Source: Cordilura impudica (taxonomy: Eukaryota; Arthropoda; Insecta; Diptera; Scathophagidae). Taken from it: 64,000 bases of DNA. Positions 1 to 10,362 of this stretch are shown here, piece by piece; positions within the stretch are counted from its first letter, which is position 1; the number at the start of each line of letters is the position of its first letter. The notes beneath the pieces were generated by a model. It worked only from the letters and a program-made list of their open reading frames with translations. It was not told the DNA's origin and searched no databases. Location of the stretch: contig OY821518.1 in NCBI GenBank assembly GCA_963682025.1, forward strand, positions 35,593,059 through 35,657,058, in the 5' to 3' direction. The translations under genes and the position numbers were made by a program.

Positions 1-633
1 ATTATACATTAATTTAATTATTATTAAAAACTAGTGGATTGTGTGGCGCCTAGGCGCCCGTTTATTTTGACTTTAACAAACAAATTTTTTTTCCCATTTC
101 TTAATTTTCCTATATTTTATATATTTAAAAAAAATTAATTTTAATGTTTTTAAAATTTAAAAAAAAATCGGAAAACAGTTGTAAAAAATACAAACCAAAA
201 ACTTAGATTTTCAAATGAAGTTGTGTAAAAGGTCCTTTTATGTATATTTTCGCATAAGTTTGCCAGTAGCCAACCTTTGCTTTATATTTTCTGCTTCTAT
301 ACATAAGAAGTTTTTAATATTATATGATTTTAAAAAAATATTTTATTTTGATAGAAACTCGGTAATTTTAGTCTTAATAATTTAATAATTTAATTTATGT
401 TTTATAACTTTTTAAAATGCATCAAAATAAGTAAACTTATTCAACTAAAAAAAGTTTTTAAACCTTTCGGACAAAACAAACAAAAAATACTACGGTTGTA
501 ACGAACTTAGTCTATAACGAACTAATTTGGCCGGTCCCGCCGAGTTCGTTATAACCGAACTCCATTTTATTGTAGAAAAAATAGAATAGCATAGAAAAAA
601 AAATCGTTTTAGAGCAAGGTTCATAAAAGTTTC
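1..633. other. AT-rich non-coding DNA
   Basis: No coding frame or recognisable gene. Two small structures stand out: a perfect 14-bp palindrome (GGCGCCTAGGCGCC, 45-58) and an inverted repeat at 493-557 that is listed separately. Confidence 0.5.
488..575. repeat. Inverted-repeat remnant, possibly a pogo/Tigger-like transposon end
   Basis: CGGTTGTAACGAACT (493-507) is matched in reverse complement at 543-557 with one mismatch, and a further TATAACGAACT lies between them. Repeated 'GTTATAACGAACT' words resemble terminal repeats of pogo/Tigger-group Tc1/mariner elements. No transposase is nearby, so this is at best a solo terminal fragment. The class is inferred from memory of the motif. Confidence 0.35.
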
Positions 634-637
634 TTAA

Positions 638-1303
638 GGGGGGCGGGGGGTTTTAAAGGTTTTAAAAGTTAATAATAATGATTAATTGCATAATTTTTTT
701 TGAAGACATGAATACACGTTAAAGCATAACATTTAAAGAATCTTTGAAAAAATTTTCAACTAAAAATTTGAATAAATAAGTCCGTTACAGTCAATATCCG
801 GAGGCGTTGTTGTTTTGCGGTGAACATCATAACTCGTTACCGGACCATGAAAAAAAAAATTAAAATGCGTTTAAAAGGTGACATGTTTCCTGAAGTAGTG
901 ACGAAGAGTTTTTCAATTTTTTTTTGCAGCATTTTGAAGTGAAAAACGATTTTTGGTATACAACTTTGGGAATTTGTTGTTAAAAAATGGGGAAGAAAAT
1001 GGAACTAAAAAAAAAACTTCGTGGTTACCTGATGATTTTTGTGTAGATATAGTGCTAAAATTTCAAAAGAATCGGTCAAGAAGATGTTCACGGACTTCGA
1101 ACATTTATTGCGGGAAAATCGACTTAAAATTTTTTAAAAACTGATTTATGTATATGTGATATACGGTATGAGGCCGGTGGCTTGGAAACGCTGTATCTTC
1201 TTAAGTTTTGCTCTGATTTACTTAAAACTTTGACACAACACTCTCGAAATGTTGTGCATTCAGGAAGAGAAATGCAAAAAAAGGTTTTAAAACCTACCAC
1301 ACC
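638..1303 (+). mobile_element. TTAA-flanked non-autonomous DNA transposon, copy 1
   Basis: A 666-bp element with TTAA on both sides (634-637 and 1304-1307). The ends are G-rich inverted repeats reading GGGG..GGTTTTAAA inward from the left and GGTGTGGTAGGTTTTAAA inward from the right. Its interior matches the reverse complement of 38868-39575 over several hundred bases, for instance around the shared 'GTGAACATCATAAC' and 'GCAGCATTTTGAA' words. No significant coding frame. TTAA target duplication is typical of piggyBac and Sola3-type elements. The G-rich tip is unlike classic piggyBac ends, so the superfamily is open. Confidence 0.7.
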
Positions 1304-1932
1304 TTAAGGAAATGCAAACACCAATACACCAATGTACACAAAAAAGAAAAAAATATTTCATATTTCATCATAAATGTAAACTGAAAAAAAAGAGAATTAC
1401 ATTTTTTGCAAAGTTATCTATAAATCTAAAAAAGAAAAAATAAAAAATGCGCGCGTATTAGTTTTACTTCAAAACAAAAATCGCTTTTAATTCTTCCATG
1501 TTAATTTCAATAAATTATTCAAATTAAAATCTTAAATATACTTTTTTACATAATTTATGTTTGTTCAAATTTTTTTAAAAGCATATTATGCAAAAATTAA
1601 TATTATGAGTGAAAAAAAAAAAATTATTTTCCCACCTCTCTTCTAAAATTACAATGTAATTTAATTATGCAAAGTTACAATAATTTAAATTTTAAACTTA
1701 ATATTGCACTATTTTTTCAAAGGCTTTTCAATACAGAGCTATAAACGAAATCATACGTTGGACAACCAGAAAATCTACATTGAAGATCTTTTTTTCTCAA
1801 ATATTTATCAAAAAAAGCATGCTCTTTGGTAAGTGCTGGCCATCAGTGAACTGAGCGAAAGTACTCTTAACAATACAAAACAATTTTGAGATGAAAAACA
1901 AAACAGACAAACGAAGAAGTTTAGTAAGTGTT

Positions 1933-2022
1933 GCCAATTTTAACAACTTATTGTAATTTCGACGATTTTGCAATTTTGCCAATTTTGACAACTTATTGTA
2001 ATTTCGACGATTTTGCAATTTG
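1933..2022. repeat. 45-bp direct tandem duplication
   Basis: Two adjacent copies of a 45-base unit that begins GCCAATTTT and contains TTATTGTAATTTCGACG, starting at 1933 and 1978. They differ at about two positions. The short minus-strand open frame here is only the translated duplication. Confidence 0.85.
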
Positions 2023-2682
2023 TTAAAATGATTTGTTAAATTTGTAAAAATGATGATTGAAGATTCAAAATTATCAGTAGTATAAAAATTAGGATTTCAA
2101 GGGTTACCAATTTATGGGTTGTTTATCGAAAATTGATAGTTTTTGTTCAGTGTAAATGGAAATTACAAAGAATGTATAGATTTAATTCTGGGTCAAGTCG
2201 TTTAAAAACGGAAATACCTTGAATAGCATCTCTATTTAAGATTTAAGTTTCAATTACGGCGATACTTTAAATCTATATTATATGTTTCAGCTATAAATAC
2301 ATGTCAATAAAATTATTTAGTTGATTGGTGTGTTAAATTTTTTCGTTGAAATTTCACCACTAATACATTAGAAATAACCAATGCTGTAATAATATTCGTA
2401 ATATGAATGATATAAATAAATTTGATTGTTTCCTTTTGTAATATTTTGTAGAGTTTTATTTTTATTATCTTGACAATATCTTGTTTTAAAAATGACGATT
2501 TTGGCGATTTAGTTTCCAAAATTGTCGATTTTCAGAAGATTTTATTAGCAGCACTGGTTGGTAACATAGAAGAGAGAAAATTGTGTGTGGGTTTGTATAA
2601 AATGAGAAAGATTAAATTTTGTTTGTGTATTTCGCATAGCTTTGTAGGGAGTGCTATGTGTATTATTTCAGCGTTACAGAAT

Positions 2683-2704
2683 CAGTCAGTCAGTCAGTGA
2701 GTCA
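2683..2704. repeat. (CAGT)n microsatellite
   Basis: Four perfect CAGT units followed by GAGTCAG variants. Confidence 0.9.
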
Positions 2705-2864
2705 GGGATCAGCGTTAATATATATATAAAAAATACTCTTTTATTGTTTTTATATTATTCTTTATGCTTACCTTATGCCCAGAATAAGTTATAGCTTGTC
2801 TTTTCTTTTCCTTTTTAATTTTAAAACACTTTTTGTTTGACTCGTAAATTATGAGTAAAAGAAG

Positions 2865-3695
2865 GAACAGTTTTTTTATTTTTGGCAGCATTTTGAAATA
2901 AAAACACGATTTTTGCTACAAAATTTCGGTGAATTAGATGTTAAAATAAATTTTTATCTTCGTTCTTTATTGAAAATCTATTTTACAATATTAAGCAAAT
3001 TTGATAAAATAAAAAGAAACTAAAGTTATTGATCTTCATTAAGATCAATAACACTATAAGTACATACGAGATATCATAGTTCATTTATTTCTAATTAATA
3101 TCTTTACAATAGTATATATTTATTATTTTTACAATATGTACATAAGTATATATGTAATAAATTACATTTTTAAAAATAAAAAAATAAGTTCTGAATGACA
3201 GATCAAGTACATGATGTCTATTTATCCTTCTGACTTCTTCACTTTCATCTAACAGTGATATGGCTAAAGGATTTACATGATCGCTTAATCTCTGTGAATA
3301 TCGTTGGCTATAATTTCCTATTTCAATTTTTATTTTCGGGATATCAAGGTCATTGTTATAGTATTGTTAGGAACAAACTAAGGAGCGTTCATAATCATTC
3401 TTAAAGCTTTTGATTGAAATCTTTGAATAATTTCAATATTAGAGTTACTTTTAGTTCCCCAGAGCTCAATCCCAATGTTAGAAAATTTAAAAAAATGGTT
3501 AAAAAAATCTCCCTGATTACAAAAGGATCGGCAAATAGATTTCAAGTTATGATGTGCACGGACTTCAAAAATGTTTTTTGCGAAAAAATCCATTTAAAGT
3601 ACTTAATATAGACGACATACTGTATGAGGGCAGGATATTTGAAACGCTGTATCTTCGTTAAGATTGCTCCTCTTTATTTGAAATTCTGACCAAAT
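2865..3695 (+). mobile_element. TTAA-family element, copy 2, partial and split by a jockey fragment
   Basis: Bases 2865-2946 (with GGCAGCATTTTGAAAT and TTTCGGTGAATT) and 3484-3695 (with TCTCCCTGATTAC, then GTGCACGGACTTCAAAAATG, then GAAACGCTGTATCTTCG) are consecutive pieces of the repeat seen in reverse at 38868-39575. The join is interrupted at 2947-3483 by jockey-derived sequence. Both element ends appear to be missing or decayed. Confidence 0.65.
2947..3483 (-). pseudogene. 3' fragment of a jockey-like non-LTR retrotransposon
   Basis: On the minus strand, 3482-3378 encodes a stretch with IELWGTKSNSNIEIIQRF and SKALRMI, matching the C-terminal reverse-transcriptase region of jockey-clade elements. 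After an in-frame TAG the match resumes with SQRLSDHVNPLAISLLDE and RRINRHHVLDL, the usual end of jockey ORF2. The rest, down to about 2947, is an AT-rich 3' UTR. Only about 100 codons of the roughly 900-codon ORF2 survive, so this is a 5'-truncated dead copy, as is common for LINEs. It sits inside TTAA-family copy 2 and is therefore younger than that element. Confidence 0.75.
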
Positions 3696-3699
3696 AAAA

Positions 3700-6000
3700 C
3701 AACCTGAAAAAAACTGCTAAATCTGCATACTACCCTAGTCTATTTATTACTGCTGCAGACTCAAACAAAACATGGAAAATTATACGCGAAATTTGTATCA
3801 CTAATCTAAGGTTATTATTGATCTTGAAATAAATATTGATTTAATTAACGAATCTTTTACAATCTCTAATTATATCCGAAATTCTCATATAAGTGCAACT
3901 TTATCCCAAAATTCTTTTTGCTTTTAATGCGTACGTCAACTGGAGGTACTCTCCACCTATCAGGCTGTAATATCTATTGATATTAGTTTTGATAACATAC
4001 GTCACAGATTCTTAAAGGAAATTATTCCTCAAATGCTACCTTAATTTACTCATATTTTTGACACTATTATCACAAAATGTGTATTTTCTCAAAGTTGGAA
4101 ATATGCTGAAATTTTGCTCAATCCTAAATCAAATAAATAATATCGTCCCATTGCTCTTCTACCATACTTGTCTTAAGTTCTTAAAACATTATCGCAAATT
4201 GGAAAATATGTCAAGATTAAGGGTCAGCCCTCAGACAGACAGTCAGGCTTTCGTCCTTAACACAGCTGTATAACTGCACTCATTGATGTGTTTGAACATA
4301 TTAGTGGACATAATGATAATGGTAGCATTGCATTTCTACTGGTTTCTAGATCAATCAAAGGCATTCGATACGGTGAATCATGTGGTACTCTGCATTTAGC
4401 TTTTTTGGTTCCTCTCCTTCTGAAACTCGGATTATATCGTCTTATTTAGCTAATCGATAACAATATGTGCACGCGCATAATAAAATGTCAAATGTGCTTC
4501 CAGCAGAAAAGAGAGTCACGCAAGGTTCGATTCTGTGACCGCTTCTTTTTACTGTATATATAAATGATTTGCTTGGGCAACTTTAGTTTTATAAAGTTCA
4601 TAAGTATGCCGATGATATTCAACTTTACGTTTTTAGTCGTTTCGATCCCAAATGTGGATCTTAAACAAAATCATTTCAGCGCTTTGTCCCAATCCGTCAA
4701 AGATAAATTCATCATTATTACTCAAAAGATCTGCTCTTCCACTTGTTATACCAGGTATTATTCTTAAACGCCAAATTATTGCAATTAATCAACAAAACAA
4801 AAAAAAAACAAGTAAGAAAATTATAGTCGGTCTAGACTGACTATACGATACCCTATACCATGCGTTTAGAAACCCTATCTCTTAGGCCCAACTAACTGGA
4901 CATTGAAAATAAGCAAAAACCAAATTTGAGTGGGATTTTTATTAATTTTTTTGGCTGAAGATATGAAAAAGTTCATATCGGAAGCTATATCTATAAAGGG
5001 ACTAGGTCCAAAAATGGACCGATCCTGATCATGTTTGGTAAAGTCTCTTGTATTTTGCAAAAATATGTACAACCAAAATTTGAGAAGAATCAGTGCAATA
5101 TTTTTGTTTTTTTAATAGATTTAAGTGAAGATCGGGAAGCAGCTCTATATGGGGTCAAAGGGATCATTTTTGGACTACTCATTAGTGGATGTAATGAACG
5201 CATACAAACGCAATTTGAGTAAGATCTATATGACAATTTGGATCTTATGGCAATTTATGTCGATTTCATATGGGTAATCTGTATGGGGGCTAGGTCTGAA
5301 CATGGACCGATTCTCACCAATTTCAACAGCGTTCACCCCATGGCCAACAAAAGCTTACATACCAAATTTCATCAAAATATATTCATATTTGCGACCTGCA
5401 GTTTGATTACAAGCTTTACATGGACACACAGACGGACGGACGGACGGACGGACGGACGGACGGACATTGTTAAATCAACTCAGAATGTGATTCTGATTCG
5501 ATCGGTATAATTAAAGATGGATCTAGGTCAAATATTTTTGGTTGTTACAAACAGCAGCACAAAGTCATTATACCCAAACCACATAGTGGTATAGGGTATA
5601 AAAAGAACAGGAATTATTTTCAATAAACTCTCACTTGGTCTGATCATAATGTCGTTCCGGGAAAAACATATTCATGCCTTACACCAGCTGATGTACGAGT
5701 TCAACTTGCAAAATCCTTTTTAATTCCAGTTTTGTTGTACGGATGCGAACTACTTGCTAGCTGAGATTCTATAAGCCCTAGAAAATTAACAACTACGTTC
5801 TATTCTATTTTAAGACACATTTATAACTTGAAAATGTTATACCACATAACACCGTGTACCCAAAAACTTTACTTGTGAATTTTTGCGATCTTTTGAATGT
5901 ACGATCATTGATACTGATGCACAAAATTATATTTACACGTTAACCTACTTATGTATCTGTTCAGTCGGATATCCTTTTCAAATTCAGAAAGAAATAATTC
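3700..6000 (+). pseudogene. Heavily decayed LINE reverse transcriptase, split by DINE-1-like copy A
   Basis: Scattered plus-strand fragments in changing frames recall reverse transcriptase: RPIALLPYLS (about 4145), QSGFRP followed by HSCITALIDVFEHI (about 4240-4300), a QGSI.GPLLFTVYINDL-like segment (about 4510-4570), a YADDIQL box (about 4605-4625) and, beyond the inserted repeat, LLYGCELLAS (about 5735-5765). Stops and frameshifts are frequent, so no product is possible. The GFRPxHSC and YADDIQLY wording suggests a CR1/L2-like or related clade, but this is uncertain. The repeat at 4808-5601 interrupts the coding region, with RT sequence on both sides in the same order, showing the LINE is the older layer. 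Confidence 0.6.
4808..5601 (+). mobile_element. DINE-1/mini-me-like repeat, copy A
   Basis: Starts ACAAGTAAGAAAATTATAG, followed by the near-palindrome AGTCGGTCTAGACTGACT and then ATACCCTATACCA. It ends TGGTATAGGGTATAAA, so the two ends carry subterminal inverted repeats. A (GGAC)n tract lies at about 5433-5466, corresponding to the GTCY microsatellite described in mini-me/DINE-1 elements. No coding capacity; open frames here are shadows. The Helentron-related assignment rests on these structural features. Confidence 0.7.
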
Positions 6001-6329
6001 TATAATTCAAAGAATGCATTAAAATTTGGTCTATGAATGGCAGTTTTTATTCAATGCATACATTTTCGGAATTTGCTACTACCAACTTTACAATATTTAA
6101 GCAACGCAGGATATTTTGGAAAACAATGTTTCAAATTTTTCATTACCATTTAAATATTGGTTAAGTTTTGCTTTGTATTGAATATATGTTGATTAATTTT
6201 TGTTGTCTTATTTTTTTATAAAAATTATAAATTATTTTACATTTTCATTAAACACTGTTCATATATTAAATCTCATATTTTTCCGATCATGTACTTTATT
6301 TGTAAGACTCTTAGTCTTGTTGTGCAGAA
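6001..6329. other. AT-rich stretch, nothing recognised
   Basis: May include the decayed 3' end of the LINE to its left. No further feature seen. Confidence 0.4.
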
Positions 6330-6740
6330 ATTATTGTAAAAGAAATTATTTCAAAAACAAAACCCGAAACAAGAACAACAATTTCAGCTATCACACAAGA
6401 CACAAAAATTACAATAACAATAATAACAAGAATAATATAGAAAATCACATTTTTTCAAGAGTTTTTTTTTAAATTTTCATTGAAATCTTGGGACATACTA
6501 TTTTGAATAACATAATTTTAAACAAGAAGCTATTCAAGATCTCAGTGAATGATCTTCACTAAAAATATGAAATATAACTGAGCTATTCAGGGCGTGATCG
6601 TGATTTCCATAGACGGACGGACGGACATTCCAATATCAATTTTTTTATTTGTTATGAGGATCAAGAATATATGTATTGTGTGGGATCCGGATTTTTTATT
6701 ATTATTTTTCTATTATTCACACTGGTGTGAAAGTTGAAAT
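6330..6740 (+). repeat. Dispersed repeat family 2, copy 1
   Basis: Shares an ordered series of words with 14890-15412: an AACAACAA-rich stretch, TCACATTTTTTCAAGAGTTTTTTTT, ATGATCTTCACTAAAA, GGGCGTGATCGTGATT and then a short GACGGACGGACGGACAT tract. The GGAC tract and layout suggest a second, older DINE-1/mini-me-like family. No coding frame. Confidence 0.6.
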
Positions 6741-7243
6741 ATTTGAAATCATTAAAAAAAATTTAGGTATTAATGCAAATTAGTGTTTCTTTTCTTTGGC
6801 TTTGGGTATATATCCATTTTGATATAAATTTGTATGTATGTTCATTTGACTGCACATTAAGCTTCATCTGTTTTCTTATAATTGCTTTTCCTTAAAAAAC
6901 CTTAAAAAACCTTCAAAACAAAATAACTTTTTTTAAACAATTTTAGGTAATTAGAAAAAGTTGTAAAAAATGTTTCTTGTTTTATTTTAAACTATTTTCC
7001 AAAGCAGCTGAACTAATTAGAACGAGACATTAATGTTTATTTACTAACACGATGTTATTGAGAAATCGAATTCAAGAAAATTGATATACAAGAGCAGAGA
7101 TGTGCAACGAGTTAATAATAAACACTGACCAATACATTTAACCCCCCCCGTATGACCATAGATTAATTTATATATCCAAAAGAAAAAATGTATTGCAGAT
7201 AGACGTTTAAAGTCAGCATTCATATGTTAAAAAATATAAAAAA
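6741..7243. other. AT-rich stretch, nothing recognised
   Basis: Contains a short 11-base duplication (CCTTAAAAAAC at about 6889-6912) and a run of C at 7142. No gene or repeat family identified. Confidence 0.4.
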
Positions 7244-8035
7244 ACAAGTAAGAAAATTATAGTCAGTCTAGACCGACCATACGATACCCCACACCATGGT
7301 TTAGAAACCCTATCTCTTCGGTCCAACTAACTGGATATAGAAAATAAGCAAAAACCAAATTTGAGTGGCATTGTTATTAATTTTTTTTGGCTGCAGATAT
7401 GAAAAAGTTCATATCGGATGCTACATTTATATGGAGACTAAGTCGAAAAATGAACCTATCCTGATCATATTTGGTAAAGTCAATTATATTTAGAAAAAAA
7501 TGTATACCAACCAAATTTGAGAAAAATCTATACAATATTTTTGTTTTTTGATAGATTTAAGTGAAGATCGGGAAGCAGCTCTATATGGGGCCTATGACTA
7601 AGAATTGTCCAATAGGAACTATTTTTGGACTACTAATTAATGAATACAATAAACACATACAAACCCAATTTTACTAAGATCTATATGATAACTTGAATCT
7701 TATGGCAATTTATATATATCGATTTCATAGGGGTCATTTGTATGGGGACTAGGTCTGAACATGAACCGATTTTCACCAGTTTCAACGGCGTTCATCCTAT
7801 GGCTTACAAAAGTTTATGTACCAAATTTCGTCAAAATATTTTCATATTTGCGACCTGCAGTTTGATTACAAAGTTTACATGGACACACAGAAGGACGGAC
7901 GGACGGACACACAGAGGACGGACGGACATCGCTACATCGACTCAGAAAGTGATTCTGAGCTGATCGGTATAATAAAAGTTGGGTCTAGGTCAAATATTTT
8001 TGGTAGTTACAAACAGCAGCACAAAGTCATTATAT
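7244..8035 (+). mobile_element. DINE-1-like repeat, copy B, right end missing
   Basis: Begins with the family start ACAAGTAAGAAAATTATAG and its palindromic AGTCTAGACCGACCA region. It includes the GGAC microsatellite at about 7883-7929. It is lost just after the AAGTCATTATA word, where the terminal hairpin should follow, and runs directly into an inverted segment of itself (8036-8262). Confidence 0.75.
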
Positions 8036-8262
8036 CTGTATTCCCTATAGGACAATTCTTAGTCATAAGCCCCATATAAAGCTGCTTCCCGATCTTCACT
8101 TAAATCTATCAAAAAACAAAAATATTGTATAGATTTTTCTCAAATTTGGTTCGTATACATTTTTTCTAAATATAATTGACTTTACCAAATATGATCAGGA
8201 TAGGTTCATTTTTCGACCTAGTCCCCATATAAATGTAGCATCCGATATGAACTTTTTCATTC
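8036..8262 (-). repeat. Inverted duplication of part of copy B
   Basis: Reverse complement of about 7405-7625. It shares variants private to copy B, for example AATGAACCTATCCTGATC and TCAATTATATTTAGAAAAA, which other family members lack. It therefore arose by inverted duplication of copy B and not by an independent insertion. Confidence 0.8.
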
Positions 8263-8504
8263 GATATGAACTTTTCAATGGAATAAAGCAGCCGCATGTA
8301 AAACGCGATCTTGATTAGAGCACTGGAGGCAATACTTCGCTGCATTTCTTTTGGGGTTTGCTCCTTTAGCATGAGCAGAAGGATGAAAATACCACTCAGC
8401 TGTAAATTTGGATTTTAGATATTTTAGTATTGTCGTCTGGTACTCATAAAGTGCACTCATGTTTTAAATCGTGGAATATGATTGCCACACTTTTGTGTTC
8501 CACT
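8263..8504. other. Unrecognised insert between two DINE-1-like copies
   Basis: More balanced in base composition than its surroundings. The minus strand has an open frame from an ATG at 8460 to 8275 (61 residues) with TAEWYFHPSAHAKG and NAAKYCLQCSNQDR. It faintly recalls the W-x-F-x-P-P segment of retroelement integrases, but I cannot assign it. It may be a captured fragment. Confidence 0.3.
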
Positions 8505-9290
8505 TTTTATACCCTATACCACTATGTGGTTTGGGTATAATGACTTTGTGCTGCTGTTTGTAACAACCAAAAATATTTGACCTAGACCTATCTTTAATTA
8601 TACCGATCGAATCAGAATCACTTTTTGAGTTGATTTAACAATGTCCGTCCGTCCGTCCGTCCGTTCGTCTGTGTGTCCATGTAAACCTTGTAATCAAACT
8701 GCAGGTCGCAAATATGAATATATTTTGATGAAATTTGGTAAATAAGCTTTTATCGGCCATGGGATGAACGCTATTGAAATTGGTGAGAATCGGTCCATGT
8801 TCAGACCTAGCCCCCATACAAATTACCCCTATGAAATCGACATAAATTGCCATTAGATCCAAATTGTCATATAGATCTTACTCAAATTGGGTTTGTGTGC
8901 GTTCATTACATCCATTAATGAGTAGTCCAAAAATGATCCCTTTGGCATCATATAGAGATGGTTCCCGATCTTCACTTAAATCTATTAAAAAACAAAAATA
9001 TTCCACTGATTCTTCTCAAATTTTGTTTGTATATATTTTTGCAAAATACAAGAGACTTTACCAAACATGATCAGATCGGTCCATTTTTGGACCTAGTCCC
9101 CATATAGAGATAGCATCCGGTATGAACTTTTTCATATCTGCAGCCAAAAAAATTAATAAAAATCCCACTCAAATTTGGTTTTTGCTTATTTTCTATGTCC
9201 AGTTAGTTGGGCCTAAGAGATAGGGTTTCTAAACGCATGGTATAGGGTATCGTATAGTCGGTCTAGACCGACTATAATTTTCTTACTTGT
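8505..9290 (-). mobile_element. DINE-1-like repeat, copy C, complete
   Basis: Full-length in reverse: TATACCCTATACCACTATG at the left and CCGACTATAATTTTCTTAC followed by TTGT at the right. The GTCC microsatellite is at 8643-8664. It faces copy B (B plus, C minus), so B and C make a large imperfect inverted pair around the 8.3-kb segment. Confidence 0.8.
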
Positions 9291-9419
9291 TCATATTTCA
9301 TGTAGTAAGTAACTAATGTGAATATATTAAGTTGCTTGGTCGTTATTGAAGTAGAAAGCTTGTATGGAGAACATATTTATAGTTTTCTGTGAAATCATAT
9401 GATATAACGTATTCATCAT

Positions 9420-9790
9420 ACTGCAAATGTATTTTCTAATCCTTTAAGATCCTCTATATATTCGCGATCAAAAGAGTTGATTAAATTCTCCTTAATGAAT
9501 GTGGTTTCCGGGCAATTTGCGCATGCACTTAAGTGGCAAGAAGTTGCTGCATTAGGACACATAGTCAATTTAAGGCAATCGCGGTAATCATGTTAATCTT
9601 ATGGGGCATGATCTCTTAAGCACTTTAAGTTGATTTCCATCAACATCAGTTTAACGTTTTTATGGTAAATGCAAACGCATACTGTTTGAGTTCTGCTGCT
9701 TCCTGCCAAAACGCAATGTTTTGGCCTCGGTTGGGTAAATTTTGTAAAGCCAATTCCGAATTCCTCGTGTTCAGATTGAAGTATATGTCT
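9420..9790 (-). pseudogene. Decayed fragment of an insect transposon-associated protein
   Basis: The minus strand reads TQTVCVCIYHKNVKLML, then (after a substitution to stop) a region ending CPNAATSCHLSACANCPE. A Cys-rich 'CVC.IHQN.KLM ... C..C..CP' arrangement recurs, from memory, in uncharacterised insect proteins that appear in many copies per genome and are probably transposon-borne. There are several stops and no start or end, so the fragment is dead. Function unknown. Confidence 0.45.
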
Positions 9791-10362
9791 TGTCTGCGGA
9801 TACCTAAATAATTTTTAACTTAACATGCGTTTATAGAATTTGTATTAGGTCCAACTAATTGGGTATAGTAAATAAGCATTATCCAAATCTCAGTGGAATT
9901 ATGCAAAAGTTCATATCGGATGCTATATTTATATGGAAACTAGGTCGAAAAATGCACCAATGTTGACCACATTTGGTACAGTCACTTAATTTTTGCAAAA
10001 ACATAAGCAAACCAAATTTGCGAAAAATCTGTGAAATATTTTTAATTTTTGATAGGTTTAAGTGAAGATCGGGAAGCAGCTTTATATGCGGGCTATGACT
10101 AAGAATTGTTCTATAGGGTTTATTTTTGGACTAGTAATTAGTAGATGTAATAAACACAAAAAACTCAATTTGAGCGAGATCTATATGATAATTTGGATAA
10201 CTTGGATCGATCTCAGAGGGGTCATTTGTATGGGGACTAGGACTGAACTTGAACCGATTTTCACAAATTTGAATACCGTTCGTCCTATGACCGATAGTAA
10301 CACACGTACGAAATTTCATCGAAATATATTTATATTTGCGACCTGTACTTTGATTACAAATA

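Larger units (their letters stand above)
1308..2864. other. AT-rich stretch, no gene recognised
   Basis: Open frames here are short and in low-complexity sequence. It holds a 45-bp tandem duplication (1933-2022) and a short CAGT microsatellite (2683-2704), listed separately. Nothing else could be identified. Confidence 0.5.
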
